Source: CAZRRV01 sp045660865
Lineage (GTDB): Bacteria; Bacillota; Clostridia; Oscillospirales; Acutalibacteraceae
Length of the DNA stretch: 64,000 nt
Assembly (NCBI GenBank): GCA_045660865.1
Contig: JAZREP010000014.1
Span: forward strand, 1-64,000
Direction of reading: 5' to 3'
Under the pieces are notes generated by a model, which was not told where the DNA came from, ran no database searches, and was given only the letters and a program-made list of their open reading frames with translations. Within the stretch, counting starts at the first letter, position 1. Each line of letters begins with the position of its first letter. Position numbers and translations under genes: made by a program. This document shows, in pieces, positions 41,837-50,187 of this stretch.

Positions 41837-42783
41837 TTCTGTGTTACCCCCTTTCGCATTTTCGACCGAGATGAAAAGAGAGCAGAGGTCTTTTCGTTGA
41901 ATATTAGTATTAAAGTAAACATAACGGCATTAAGTAATTTTAGGTATATTCCGTTTGTATCAACAAGTACTAAGTAATTGAGGCAAAGTGAATAAATAAT
42001 TGCACCGAAAATTACTGCGGTAGTATCCTTAATAAAGCGTATGCCGGCAAAAACAGTAACACCGATAATAACCGATGCAAGAGCCAATACGACCTTACCG
42101 CTGCCGCAGGTGTTGTCATACTGCATAAACAGGTGAGCATACAAAGCACCTGATACAGCAACAAAACCATTGGCTAAGGCAAGACCCAGTATTTTATAAT
42201 TGCCTGCGCTTTTTCCTAAGGATACAACAAGCTTTTCGTTGTTACCTGTTGCACGCAACATATAACCCATTTTTGTCTTTAAAAATAGGTCAATAAGTAA
42301 TTTAACTCCGATTACGAATAACAGCAAAATGCCGAGTATTGCATAATCTCTGGCATCACTGCTTAGTCCATCGGTGAGCTTGCCGCTGAAAATACCGGTA
42401 AGCTGCTCACTTCTGAAAGAGAATATAGTTGTTGTCTGTCCTGTCTTGGTTAACAGTTTGGTACAAGCAAGTGTGACCGATAAAAGGCCGGTCATTACAA
42501 TAATACCCGAGAGCAGTTTGGAAATATTAAATTTAACGTGTAATACACCTGTAACCGCACCGGCTATTAAACCTACAAAAAAGGTAAGCAGGATAGACAA
42601 CAGGGGAGATACACCGGCTCTCAGCATTAGTATAGTACAGAACACTCCGCCCAAAGGGAAAGTGCCGTCTACCGACAAATCGGGGAAATCCAAAATGGAA
42701 TAGGATATATAGACGCCTAATGCAAGAACGGCAAAACACAGTCCCATTTGCAGACCATCTATAGTTGTAGCATAAAACAGCAT
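41833..42783 (-). CDS. ABC transporter permease, TrpY-like
   Basis: A 316-residue membrane protein with about nine hydrophobic segments, related to branched-chain amino acid and sugar-type permeases (COG4120). Landmarks: SYSILDFPDLSVDGTFPLGG near the N-terminus and RATGNNEKLV in the cytosolic loop that meets the ATPase. It follows the binding-protein gene by 21 nt with AAGAAGGT as ribosome site. Substrate assignment as for the operon. Confidence 0.87.
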   Translation of the reverse strand: MLFYATTIDGLQMGLCFAVLALGVYISYSILDFPDLSVDGTFPLGGVFCTILMLRAGVSPLLSILLTFFVGLIAGAVTGVLHVKFNISKLLSGIIVMTGLLSVTLACTKLLTKTGQTTTIFSFRSEQLTGIFSGKLTDGLSSDARDYAILGILLLFVIGVKLLIDLFLKTKMGYMLRATGNNEKLVVSLGKSAGNYKILGLALANGFVAVSGALYAHLFMQYDNTCGSGKVVLALASVIIGVTVFAGIRFIKDTTAVIFGAIIYSLCLNYLVLVDTNGIYLKLLNAVMFTLILIFNEKTSALFSSRSKMRKGVTQK

Positions 42784-42804
42784 GGTTTATACCTTCTTAA
42801 AATT

Positions 42805-43758
42805 TTATTTTACAATGTCAGTAGCAGTAACTGTGGTTGGAACGGTGAGCCCCAAAGCTTCGCAGGCTGTACTGTTGTAGTAGTTGGTAGGCTCGGTGAT
42901 AACCGCAACCGGAATATCTGAAGCGCTTTTTCCGCCTAAAACTTCTGCGGCAGCTTTGCCGGCGAATTTGCCGACATCAATGTAATCAATAGATGCGCTG
43001 GCAACACAACCAACCTTAACCTGTTCGATTTCAGAGCCGAAAACAGGGATTTTTTTGGCGTTGGTGATGGGAAGAATATTGCTTTCCAACTTGCCGACAA
43101 TTGTGTTGTCTAACAGATTTACAAAGCAGTCAACACCTTTGTTGATAAGGTCGTTTGTTTTTGTGTCAATAGTTGTAATATCAGCAACGGCGCTGTCCAA
43201 AATTTCCATACCTTTGTAAGCTTTTGCAGCAGCTTTCAGGTTTTGTACCTGTATGGGAGAGCTAGACTCCTCTGTGGAGTAAAGTACACCGATTTTAAGG
43301 TCAGTTTTGTTTAAGAATGCGGTAACTACCTCTAACTGTTTTTCAAAGTTGGGGATATCAGATGCACCGGTAATATTATCGTAATTATCCATTACGCTTT
43401 TATCTGTAATAGCACAGTAAACAACCGGAACGTCCTTGTCGGCGGCTGCGTTGGCTGCTGCTACTGCAGAGGGAGTGGCAATAGCTAAAATAACAGCGGC
43501 TCTTTTGTTTACTAAGGTGTTAGCTTGGGTTTGAGAAACACTTGGGTCAAAGTTGCTGTTAAGATGTTCAATCTCATATTCATCAAGATTGATGCCGGCT
43601 TCTTCAAGTCCGGCAATGATTCCGTCGTAGCAATTGTTCAGTGAGCCGTGTGAACCGAACTGAATGATACCAATGGTGGGTTTGGATTCTTTTCCGCAAC
43701 CGACAAATAAAAGGGCTAAAAGAGAAATGCAAAGGATAAGTGAAATAACTTTTTTCAT
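42805..43758 (-). CDS. ABC transporter substrate-binding lipoprotein, TrpX-like
   Basis: A 317-residue lipoprotein with a short basic start (MKKVIS), a hydrophobic core and lipobox FVGC near residue 20. The mature domain is of the ABC_sub_bind type (GIIQFGSHGSLNNCYDGI, TPSAVAAANA, GVLYSTEESSSPIQVQ), the class found in TrpX. ATG 43758 is preferred over TTG 43767, which abuts the TAGGAG site. It leads the operon behind a Trp T-box, so tryptophan is the probable ligand. Confidence 0.87.
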   Translation of the reverse strand: MKKVISLILCISLLALLFVGCGKESKPTIGIIQFGSHGSLNNCYDGIIAGLEEAGINLDEYEIEHLNSNFDPSVSQTQANTLVNKRAAVILAIATPSAVAAANAAADKDVPVVYCAITDKSVMDNYDNITGASDIPNFEKQLEVVTAFLNKTDLKIGVLYSTEESSSPIQVQNLKAAAKAYKGMEILDSAVADITTIDTKTNDLINKGVDCFVNLLDNTIVGKLESNILPITNAKKIPVFGSEIEQVKVGCVASASIDYIDVGKFAGKAAAEVLGGKSASDIPVAVITEPTNYYNSTACEALGLTVPTTVTATDIVK

Positions 43759-43876
43759 AATGAACAACTCCTAAAATAAGTTTCTATAATATTTATATTA
43801 CATTTTATAATTGCGTGTTAGTGTCGCCATCGTTCTTTTAAGATAATCAATTTTAAAACCTCCGAAAAATAAAAAA

Positions 43877-44135
43877 ACTTGCCCCATAAATTTATGGGGC
43901 AAGACAATAAACATCTGCGGTACCACCCAAAAATCGTATAAAACGATTCGGCTTTGCTTGTACATAACATACAATCCGGCTGGATAACGGGTCCGGCTCC
44001 CGTCGGCTGCTACTCGTTAAATAACTTTCGGCCGCCCTCATAAGTCCATTCACCAGATGTCCGGCTACCGTGCTTTCACCGCCCACGGCTCGCTATAAAC
44101 TGACCTAAATGGTTACTACTCTTAATCACAGGTTT
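43877..44135 (-). promoter_or_regulatory. T-box leader specific for tRNA-Trp
   Basis: Minus-strand leader with the canonical T-box GGGTGGTACCGC (43917-43928) just before the perfect terminator CTTGCCCCATAAA/TTTATGGGGCAAG plus T run (43871-43903). In Stem I the specifier reads GAA-TGG-A, with TGG at 44046-44048, the tryptophan codon followed by the usual purine. Uncharged tRNA-Trp should stabilise the antiterminator and turn on the transporter operon. The terminator-to-gene distance is about 115 nt. Confidence 0.92.
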
Positions 44136-44146
44136 TTCTTAACTTG

Positions 44147-44355
44147 TGGATATTATAATGGTTATTGGATGTAGAAACAGCATTTTAATGCTGATTCTAC
44201 ACCAAATCTTTGATTTGGTAACAAATTTTCAAAGAAAATTTGACAATATCCATTTCAATGAGGTTGAAAAGCAATTAAAACGTATTGATTTAATTGCTTT
44301 TTCAAAGCCGATTTATCGGCTTTGTGTGGAAACACTACGCGTTTCCACATTCAAC
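44147..44355 (-). other. Array of six perfect hairpins between promoter and T-box
   Basis: Six inverted repeats follow each other almost without gaps: 44170-44201 (TGTAGAA/CAGCATT arms), 44202-44218 (CCAAATC/GATTTGG), 44223-44241 (AAATTTTC/GAAAATTT), 44267-44301 (AAAAGCAATTAAA, 13 bp), 44304-44323 (AAAGCCGA/TCGGCTTT) and 44325-44349 (TGTGGAAAC/GTTTCCACA). TGGATATT (44147-44154) and AATATCCA (44245-44252) can close a helix around the first three. Stems are unrelated in sequence. No T-run terminators and no gene. It lies inside the transcript leading to the T-box. Confidence 0.7.
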
Positions 44356-44359
44356 TGTC

Positions 44360-44388
44360 ATTATAAAGTGTTTTTTATAATTTGTCAA
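44360..44388 (-). promoter_or_regulatory. SigA-type promoter of the T-box/transporter transcript
   Basis: Minus-strand perfect TTGACA (44383-44388), 17 bp, perfect TATAAT (44360-44365): a full consensus promoter. The predicted transcript starts near 44352, so about 215 nt precede the T-box proper. Confidence 0.85.
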
Positions 44389-44513
44389 GTTGTTTTTTGA
44401 TTGACAAATTTACACTTTTTATAAACACTTCTTTAATGTATAATAGATTGATATTTTATAACGATTGTTATATACTAAGTTTTAGAGTAACTTTAAAAAA
44501 ACAGAAAATCGTT

Positions 44514-45047
44514 CTATTTGCAGAAATTCTCTATATAATTGTCAATGGCGGCCGAGATAATCTTAATGGCTTCCTCTTTACCGCTTACCTCATTTACTGC
44601 AGTGGTTTTATGCTCTAGGTTTTTATACACTGTAAAGAAATGACGCATCTCATCAAAAATATGCTGCGGCAGTTGGTCGATATTGTTGTAATGGTTGTAG
44701 TTGGGGTCATTAAAAGGAATAGCGATAATCTTTTCATCACTGCGGCCGTTGTCCATCATAGAAATAACACCAATAGGGAATGCACGGACTAAGGTCATAG
44801 GCTCCAGACGTTCGGCGCAAAGCAAGAGTACATCCAACGGGTCTCCGTCATCACCGTAAGTGCGGGGTATAAAGCCGTAGTTAGCAGGATAGTGAGTAGA
44901 GGTGTAAAGAATTCTGTCCAAAATCATAAATCCGGTTTCTTTATCCAACTCGTACTTTTTCTTGCTTCCTTTTGAGATTTCTACAACACAGAGAAAATCT
45001 TCAGGTGTAATACGCTTGGGTGATACATTATGCCAAATATTAGACAT
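44514..45047 (-). CDS. ppa: Inorganic pyrophosphatase, family I
   Basis: Soluble Mg-dependent pyrophosphatase of 177 residues that hydrolyses PPi to phosphate and drives biosynthetic reactions. Active-site landmarks: KYELDKETG, YPANYGFIP and the DGDPLDV triad of metal-binding Asp. The frame extends to 45065, but ATG 45047 has TAGGAG seven bases upstream. It is divergent from the htrA gene. Confidence 0.93.
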   Translation of the reverse strand: MSNIWHNVSPKRITPEDFLCVVEISKGSKKKYELDKETGFMILDRILYTSTHYPANYGFIPRTYGDDGDPLDVLLLCAERLEPMTLVRAFPIGVISMMDNGRSDEKIIAIPFNDPNYNHYNNIDQLPQHIFDEMRHFFTVYKNLEHKTTAVNEVSGKEEAIKIISAAIDNYIENFCK

Positions 45048-45189
45048 CACAAAGCTCCTAATCATTTTTTATTTATATTATAATACTATAAATACGAGTA
45101 AAATTCAACATTTGTTTACAAACTGTACCAATAAAGGTAAAAAAGCAAATGTAAAATATAATAAATACAAATGGAAGGAATGCCCATTT

Positions 45190-46425
45190 ATGAATGAAAA
45201 CGAATATAAAAATTATGATGAGCAGGAAAATATAAATATTCCTGAAGCTAATTTGGATTTTTCCTCGCCTTATCCACCTAGAAAGCCTAAAAATAAGAAA
45301 AACCGCTTGGCTACAACCATTGTTTGCACAGCTTTAATTACGGCTATTATAAGTGCCGTGTGCTGCACGGCGGTATTCTCTGTATTAAACAAAAATACCG
45401 ACGGCCAAAACATTTCGAGTAATGTTCCTAACAATGTGACCACTCAAAACATTACTATTGAAACCCAGGTTGAGTCAATGGTAGAGGCTGTTTATGCAAA
45501 ATGCGCTAACAGTGTGGTCGGTATCAGCACCTCGGCAGCGGTACAAAGCTTCTTTGGCGGTAGCTCTAATGCTGAAATGGGTGAGGGCTCAGGAGTTATT
45601 TACTCTATGGACGGATACATTATAACAAATTATCACGTTATATCTTCTGCTATGGCATATAAAACATACACCATCAATGTCTATTTGCCTACAGACCCCG
45701 ATACTGCGGTGCAAGCCAGTGTTGTAGGCTACAATGTAGGAAGCGATTTAGCAGTATTAAAGATTGAAAAAACCGGTCTTCCTGCAATAGAAATGGGTAA
45801 ATCAAATACCGTTAAGGTCGGCCAGCACGTTGTTGCTATCGGTTGCCCGGGAGGTCTTGAGTTTATGGGCTCGGCCAGCTACGGAATTATAAGCGGTTTA
45901 AACCGTGAAATAACGGTAGACGGTGATAACACCATGATTCTTATTCAAACCGATACCGCTATCAACCCCGGAAATTCGGGCGGTGCAATGCTGAACTCAA
46001 AGGGTCAGCTTATAGGTATAAACAGCGCAAAATTTGTTGATGAAAGCGTTGAGGGTATGGGCTTTGCAATTCCTGTTGATACAGTTAAAGAAATTTGTGA
46101 TAAAATAATTTTAAGGCAAAACAGCCCCTCTGCTTATGTGGGTATTGAAATCAGTAAAAAATATGATACAAACACGCTGTCTATTTTGGGCTTCCCTTCT
46201 GGCGCTGTAATTTTAAGTGTAGACTCAGGCAGTCCGGCAGAGGAAAGCGGTTTGCGGCGTGGCGATATTATAACCGAGTTTGCAGGACAGCAAATTAAAA
46301 ATTATTCTAAACTGATATCTTTGTTAAATGACGTTGAGCCAAAACAAACAGTAAAAATAAAATATTATCGTGCAGGCAGGTACTTTGATACCGTACTGAC
46401 AATAGGCGCTAATAATGCCCAATAA
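45190..46425 (+). CDS. HtrA/DegP-family serine protease, membrane-anchored
   Basis: A 411-residue surface protease for quality control. A cytosolic acidic N-terminus of about 38 residues is followed by one membrane helix (about 41-66) and then the trypsin-like domain with catalytic His149 (ITNYHV), Asp187 (GSDLAV) and Ser263 (NPGNSGG). One PDZ domain ends the protein (about 310-405, SGLRRGDIITEFAGQ). Architecture matches Bacillus HtrA/HtrB. The frame is open further upstream (from 44962), but ATG 45190 behind GGAAGGA is the plausible start. Confidence 0.92.
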   Translation: MNENEYKNYDEQENINIPEANLDFSSPYPPRKPKNKKNRLATTIVCTALITAIISAVCCTAVFSVLNKNTDGQNISSNVPNNVTTQNITIETQVESMVEAVYAKCANSVVGISTSAAVQSFFGGSSNAEMGEGSGVIYSMDGYIITNYHVISSAMAYKTYTINVYLPTDPDTAVQASVVGYNVGSDLAVLKIEKTGLPAIEMGKSNTVKVGQHVVAIGCPGGLEFMGSASYGIISGLNREITVDGDNTMILIQTDTAINPGNSGGAMLNSKGQLIGINSAKFVDESVEGMGFAIPVDTVKEICDKIILRQNSPSAYVGIEISKKYDTNTLSILGFPSGAVILSVDSGSPAEESGLRRGDIITEFAGQQIKNYSKLISLLNDVEPKQTVKIKYYRAGRYFDTVLTIGANNAQ

Positions 46426-46475
46426 AAAAGCATACCCCTCGTTCCGTTTGGAACGAGGGGTTAATATATGCTTTT
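46426..46475. terminator. Terminator hairpin between htrA and rpsT
   Basis: Nested stem: AAAAGCAT/ATGCTTTT outside and CCCCTCGTTCC/GGAACGAGGGG inside, serving both convergent genes. Confidence 0.8.
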
Positions 46476-46480
46476 ACTAA

Positions 46481-46738
46481 TTACGCTTTGTTAAGGCGTG
46501 TTGCAAGAGAAGATTTCTTGCGAGCAGCATTATTCTTGTGCAGAATACCTTTAGTAACAGCTTCGTCAATCTTCTTTACAGCAGCTTTTACACATTCAGC
46601 CTTGTCCTCAGAACCAGCTTCCAAAGCGGCATCAGCCTTTTTGATGGCAGTCTTTAATCCGGAACGATAGCTCTTGTTGCGCATATAGTTAGCTTCACTA
46701 ATCAACACTCTTTTTTTGGCGGATTTGATGTTAGGCAT
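46481..46738 (-). CDS. rpsT: 30S ribosomal protein S20
   Basis: An 85-residue basic helical protein binding 16S rRNA. Starts MPNIKSAKKRVLISEANYMRN, has the Ala/Lys-rich helices typical of S20 and ends KKSSLATRLNKA. AGGAGGTGG precedes the ATG. Its place beside htrA and cyclophilin genes is not informative. Confidence 0.97.
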   Translation of the reverse strand: MPNIKSAKKRVLISEANYMRNKSYRSGLKTAIKKADAALEAGSEDKAECVKAAVKKIDEAVTKGILHKNNAARKKSSLATRLNKA

Positions 46739-46776
46739 AACTCCACCTCCTTAACATAAAAATTCACAGTAAAATT

Positions 46777-46805
46777 ATATTACCATTAAAAAACTATAAT
46801 TGCAA
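46777..46805 (-). promoter_or_regulatory. Promoter of rpsT
   Basis: Minus-strand TTGCAA (46800-46805), 17 bp, TAATAT (46777-46782). A TATAAT three bases further on is an alternative -10. Confidence 0.55.
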
Positions 46806-46855
46806 CACTTTTTTTGAAAAAATGGAGAATTTATGCGTTTGTTTACAAATTGTTG

Positions 46856-46884
46856 TTGATTAAATTGCAAATATTATATAAAAT
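46856..46884 (+). promoter_or_regulatory. Promoter of the cyclophilin pair
   Basis: TTGATT (46856-46861), 17 bp, TAAAAT (46879-46884), 30 bp before the first cyclophilin gene. Confidence 0.6.
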
Positions 46885-46914
46885 AGATTAAGAATGACAA
46901 AAGGAGTAATAAAA

Positions 46915-47511
46915 ATGGCATATAAACAAACATCTAAACCCGTAGCCGGTGATGTTACGGCTGTAATCCATACAACTATGGGAGATATTAGTGTCAAGTT
47001 TTTCCCGAACGAAGCACCTAAGGCGGTTGAAAACTTTATTACACACGCAAAAAACGGATATTATAACGGAATAATATTCCACAGAGTAATCCGTGATTTT
47101 ATGATTCAATGCGGTGACCCGTTGGGCAACGGCACAGGTGGTCAGAGCATTTGGGGTCGCCCCTTTGAAGATGAGTTCACTCCCGATTTGCACAATATAA
47201 GGGGAGCCTTGTCTATGGCTAATGCCGGTCCCGGCACTAACGGCAGCCAATTCTTTATAGTTCAGGCAAAGGATTGCCCGCCTCAAATGTTATCACAAAT
47301 GAAACAGTTGACCGACCGCGGTTTCCCCGAAGAGTGCATTGCTGCGTATGAAGAAATGGGCGGCACACCTTGGCTTGATTTTAAACATACAGTATTTGGA
47401 CAAGTCTATGATGGAATGGATATTGTTGATGAAATTGCATCGGTTGAGGTTAACGGGGCTGATAAACCTGTTAATGAAATAAAGATTATTGATATTGAGG
47501 TGCAGGAATAA
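46915..47511 (+). CDS. Peptidylprolyl isomerase, cytosolic cyclophilin
   Basis: A 198-residue cyclophilin-type PPIase without a signal. Active-site landmarks: FHRVIRDFMIQCGDP with the catalytic Arg, GALSMANAGPGTNGSQFFI and HTVFGQV. A roughly 30-residue insertion (KDCPPQMLSQ...TPWLDFK) sits before the HTVFGQV strand. ATG 46915 has AAAGGAG upstream; an earlier ATG at 46894 lacks one. It is coupled to the next gene by a TAATG overlap. Confidence 0.93.
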   Translation: MAYKQTSKPVAGDVTAVIHTTMGDISVKFFPNEAPKAVENFITHAKNGYYNGIIFHRVIRDFMIQCGDPLGNGTGGQSIWGRPFEDEFTPDLHNIRGALSMANAGPGTNGSQFFIVQAKDCPPQMLSQMKQLTDRGFPEECIAAYEEMGGTPWLDFKHTVFGQVYDGMDIVDEIASVEVNGADKPVNEIKIIDIEVQE

Positions 47512-48404
47512 TGAAAAAAACATTAAGAGTAATATCTTTTGTGGCTGTATTATGCCTGCTTTTTTCCGGCTGTGGAAAAACTAAGGACGAAGGCAGCAAG
47601 TTTTTTGATGATGAAATTAAAAATCCTAAAGCTCAAGAGGTGACTACCGCATACGCCGATAAGGCTTTGGGCTTCCAAACTGAGGAGCCTGGTGAGGGCG
47701 AAGAAGTTGCTTTGATTACTACTACTATGGGTGATATTTATATCCGCCTATTCCCTGAAGCAGCGCCTAAAGCGGTAGAAAATTTTAAAGGTTTAATAAA
47801 AAAAGGCTCATACAACGGAATTATTTTCCACCGTGTAATTAACGATTTTATGATTCAAGGCGGAGATTATCAGTACCAAAATGGTACAGGCGGTAAAAGT
47901 ATTTGGGGTGAAAGCTTTGAGGATGAATTTGATTCCAAGCTTTTAAATATCCGTGGCTCTTTATCAATGGCAAACAGCGGTGTTAATACAAACGGAAGTC
48001 AGTTCTTTATAAACCAAGCAACTGCAAAGAACTTTGACCGTTCAAACTTTGACTATGAAAGTTATTATGATTATTTCAAAAACGGTTATGATAACTATAA
48101 GGCTCAAAACCCAGAAATTATAAAAACTTATCCTACTATTTCTTCATTCATTAAAGCAAACGGCGGTATAAATCCTTTAAGTTATGCTGTACCCGAAGAG
48201 GTTTGGAAACTGTATGAGAAATACGGCGGAAACATCAATCTTGATGGTGCGTTCAGAGAAACAGGCGGCCATACAGTATTTGGTCAAGTCTTTAAAGGTA
48301 TGGATGTTGTAGATAAGATTGCGGCTGTAGAGACAGACGAAAACGATAAGCCCAAAACCGATGTAAAAATCGTATCTGCTAAAGTAATTAAATACAGTAA
48401 ATAA
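47511..48404 (+). CDS. Peptidylprolyl isomerase, exported cyclophilin lipoprotein
   Basis: A 297-residue cyclophilin with a lipoprotein signal (lipobox FSGC near residue 20), so it acts on the outer face of the membrane. Landmarks: FHRVINDFMIQGGD, GSLSMANSGVNTNGSQFFI and HTVFGQV. Between the last two is an insertion of about 75 residues rich in Tyr and Asn, far larger than in the cytosolic paralogue upstream. The genes overlap by one base, giving an inside/outside pair from one transcript. Folding of exported proteins is the likely role. Confidence 0.92.
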   Translation: MKKTLRVISFVAVLCLLFSGCGKTKDEGSKFFDDEIKNPKAQEVTTAYADKALGFQTEEPGEGEEVALITTTMGDIYIRLFPEAAPKAVENFKGLIKKGSYNGIIFHRVINDFMIQGGDYQYQNGTGGKSIWGESFEDEFDSKLLNIRGSLSMANSGVNTNGSQFFINQATAKNFDRSNFDYESYYDYFKNGYDNYKAQNPEIIKTYPTISSFIKANGGINPLSYAVPEEVWKLYEKYGGNINLDGAFRETGGHTVFGQVFKGMDVVDKIAAVETDENDKPKTDVKIVSAKVIKYSK

Positions 48405-48438
48405 CAAAAACGGCGTAGTTTTGACTACGCCGTTTTTT
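48405..48438. terminator. Bidirectional terminator
   Basis: AAAAACGGCGTAGT-TTTG-ACTACGCCGTTTTT perfect stem between convergent genes. Confidence 0.92.
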
Positions 48439-48439
48439 A

Positions 48440-49894
48440 TTAAAAGTACATACTTGATATATATTTGTCATTAAAACTTGGGTTGCCGCCTAAGGATATG
48501 TGCTCTGCAAGACTTGCTATTCGCTCAAGCTCAGTTTTTTCGGTCTTATTAAGCAATACTCGTACTGCACCGGAAAGGGCGGCGTTGCCAACGACTTTTA
48601 TGCGGCTCATCAACTCTTTGGGGAACAGACCGATTATAGTGGCGTTTTCAGCATTTAATCGGCTTCCAAACCCGCCTGAAATATAAAATGTTTTTATCTC
48701 ATTTATCTCGGTGTTTGAAGCTTCAAGCAAGGTTTCAATGCCTGCTGAAACAGCGGCTTTTGCTAACTGAACAGCACGAATATCCCTTGGCTGAAGCTGA
48801 ACATTATTGCTTAAAACCAAAGCATCCTCCATTGCGCCGGTTTTATCAATTACTCCGCTTATTATTCCTGCGGCAACAGCATCAATTATACCGGAGCCGC
48901 AAATTCCAACGGCGTCCATATTTCCTATTGTGTGAATATTATATTTGCCGTTTTCAAAGTCTACGGAGTCTATCGCGCCTTCAATACTTCCGCATCCACA
49001 GGTAATGCCTGCACCTTCAAATGCGGGACCTGCCGCAGTTGAGGTTACATACAGTACTCCGTTTTTCCAAAGGGCAATTTCACCGTTGGTACCAATATCA
49101 CAAAAAAGTGCGGTGTCGTTAGATTTACATATATCGCAAGCGAGTAAAGCACAGGTAATATCGGCACCCACAAAGGCGTTCATGCAGGGTGCTATATAAG
49201 CCGGGCAACCGAACAAATCTGTCTCAATTCCAAAAAGGTTGTCAGCCTCAAAGGGTGCTACAGAAAGACTATTAGGATTTATTCCACAGAGAAGATACAG
49301 CATAGTTGTATTTCCCGTAATCACTAAAACATCAGGGGTTACATTGTTGTTAAAAGCCTTTTTAAGAAGTCTGTTAATAGACTGTACTATTTGGTCTTGC
49401 AATACAGAGAGTTTACCGTTCATAGCCGCATCAATGCGACCTAAAACATCAGCCGATACAGTTGTTTGCGGATTTAATTCTGCCGCAGTACCAATACAAT
49501 TTCCGCTTTGAAGCTCGTAAACCTTCATAGCAACGGTAGTTGTACCGATATCAACCGCCGCACCGTATTTGCCGGGCAGGGGATTAGTGGCAGGTGTGGG
49601 GTTTAAGATATCCGTTTCAATTTGAAAAGAATTATCGCTGTTTGGCAGTATAACGGTAGCATCACCATATACGGTTGCTTGGCAAGAGAGTCTGTGACCA
49701 AACTGCTTTTCAATTTCATTAGGCTCACTAACTGCGCCCGAAACCTCAACGGCACACTTTCCGCATTTGCCGTTGCCATTGCAGGGGTGCAACAAAATAA
49801 GACCTGATTTTTTAATCAGGTCGTCTAAAACAAATTCGCCATTAAATGATACCCGCTCAATATGTCCATTTTTTTTGATAATAAGTTCAGACAT
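48440..49894 (-). CDS. RACo-like protein: 2Fe-2S ferredoxin domain with ASKHA ATPase domain
   Basis: A 484-residue protein with an N-terminal plant-type [2Fe-2S] domain (CNGNGKCGKC, then LSCQ; about residues 38-71) and a C-terminal DUF4445/ASKHA ATPase region (VDIGTTTVAMKV, GNTTMLYLLCG, FCDIGTNGEIAL, GGFGSRLNAENA). The architecture matches reductive activators of corrinoid proteins, which restore inactive Co(II) corrinoids for methyl transfer. No corrinoid protein or methyltransferase is adjacent. This version is shorter than typical RACo (about 600), lacking part of the linker. Confidence 0.85.
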   Translation of the reverse strand: MSELIIKKNGHIERVSFNGEFVLDDLIKKSGLILLHPCNGNGKCGKCAVEVSGAVSEPNEIEKQFGHRLSCQATVYGDATVILPNSDNSFQIETDILNPTPATNPLPGKYGAAVDIGTTTVAMKVYELQSGNCIGTAAELNPQTTVSADVLGRIDAAMNGKLSVLQDQIVQSINRLLKKAFNNNVTPDVLVITGNTTMLYLLCGINPNSLSVAPFEADNLFGIETDLFGCPAYIAPCMNAFVGADITCALLACDICKSNDTALFCDIGTNGEIALWKNGVLYVTSTAAGPAFEGAGITCGCGSIEGAIDSVDFENGKYNIHTIGNMDAVGICGSGIIDAVAAGIISGVIDKTGAMEDALVLSNNVQLQPRDIRAVQLAKAAVSAGIETLLEASNTEINEIKTFYISGGFGSRLNAENATIIGLFPKELMSRIKVVGNAALSGAVRVLLNKTEKTELERIASLAEHISLGGNPSFNDKYISSMYF

Positions 49895-49918
49895 TTTAAC
49901 ACCTGGGCTTTTTATAAT

Positions 49919-50131
49919 TTATAAAGAAAAATCGCTTTGCTGGAACTTTTCAGCCGGCTTTAATCTTTGCGGTTTGCGGCGCAAAGCGTTGTAGCGGAAA
50001 GCGGCGCAACGATGGTCAGGCTCAACAACACCTTTTTTTTCGCAAAGTGTTTTTTCAATCCCTACGCAATCTTTACCATAGGCACAATATTTGCAAGCGG
50101 GGGTAATATCTTTATTAAAAAGCCTTGCCAT
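49919..50131 (-). CDS. Cys-rich protein of 70 residues
   Basis: An unrecognised small protein with CKYCAYGKDCVG, a further CEKKG and a final RCAAF: five cysteines in the first 45 residues, with spacing that suggests metal or Fe-S binding. The C-terminal part is basic (RRKPQRLKPAEK). AAAGGAG precedes the ATG well. It lies between ylbJ and the RACo-like gene on the same strand, probably cotranscribed with the latter (24-nt gap). Confidence 0.75.
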   Translation of the reverse strand: MARLFNKDITPACKYCAYGKDCVGIEKTLCEKKGVVEPDHRCAAFRYNALRRKPQRLKPAEKFQQSDFSL

Positions 50132-50187
50132 TTGCGACTCTCCTTTACTTTTGTTTTAAACAGTATAACAGATTTTATTACATATTT

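Noticed and set aside
44170..44349. Hairpin array as a CRISPR or tandem repeat locus
   Set aside because: The stems differ in sequence and length, there is no repeated unit with unique spacers, and no cas genes are present.
44146..44618. Two plus-strand frames of 78-84 codons across the hairpin array
   Set aside because: They are translations of inverted repeats and of AT-rich promoter DNA, without ribosome sites; the minus-strand promoter and T-box explain the region better.
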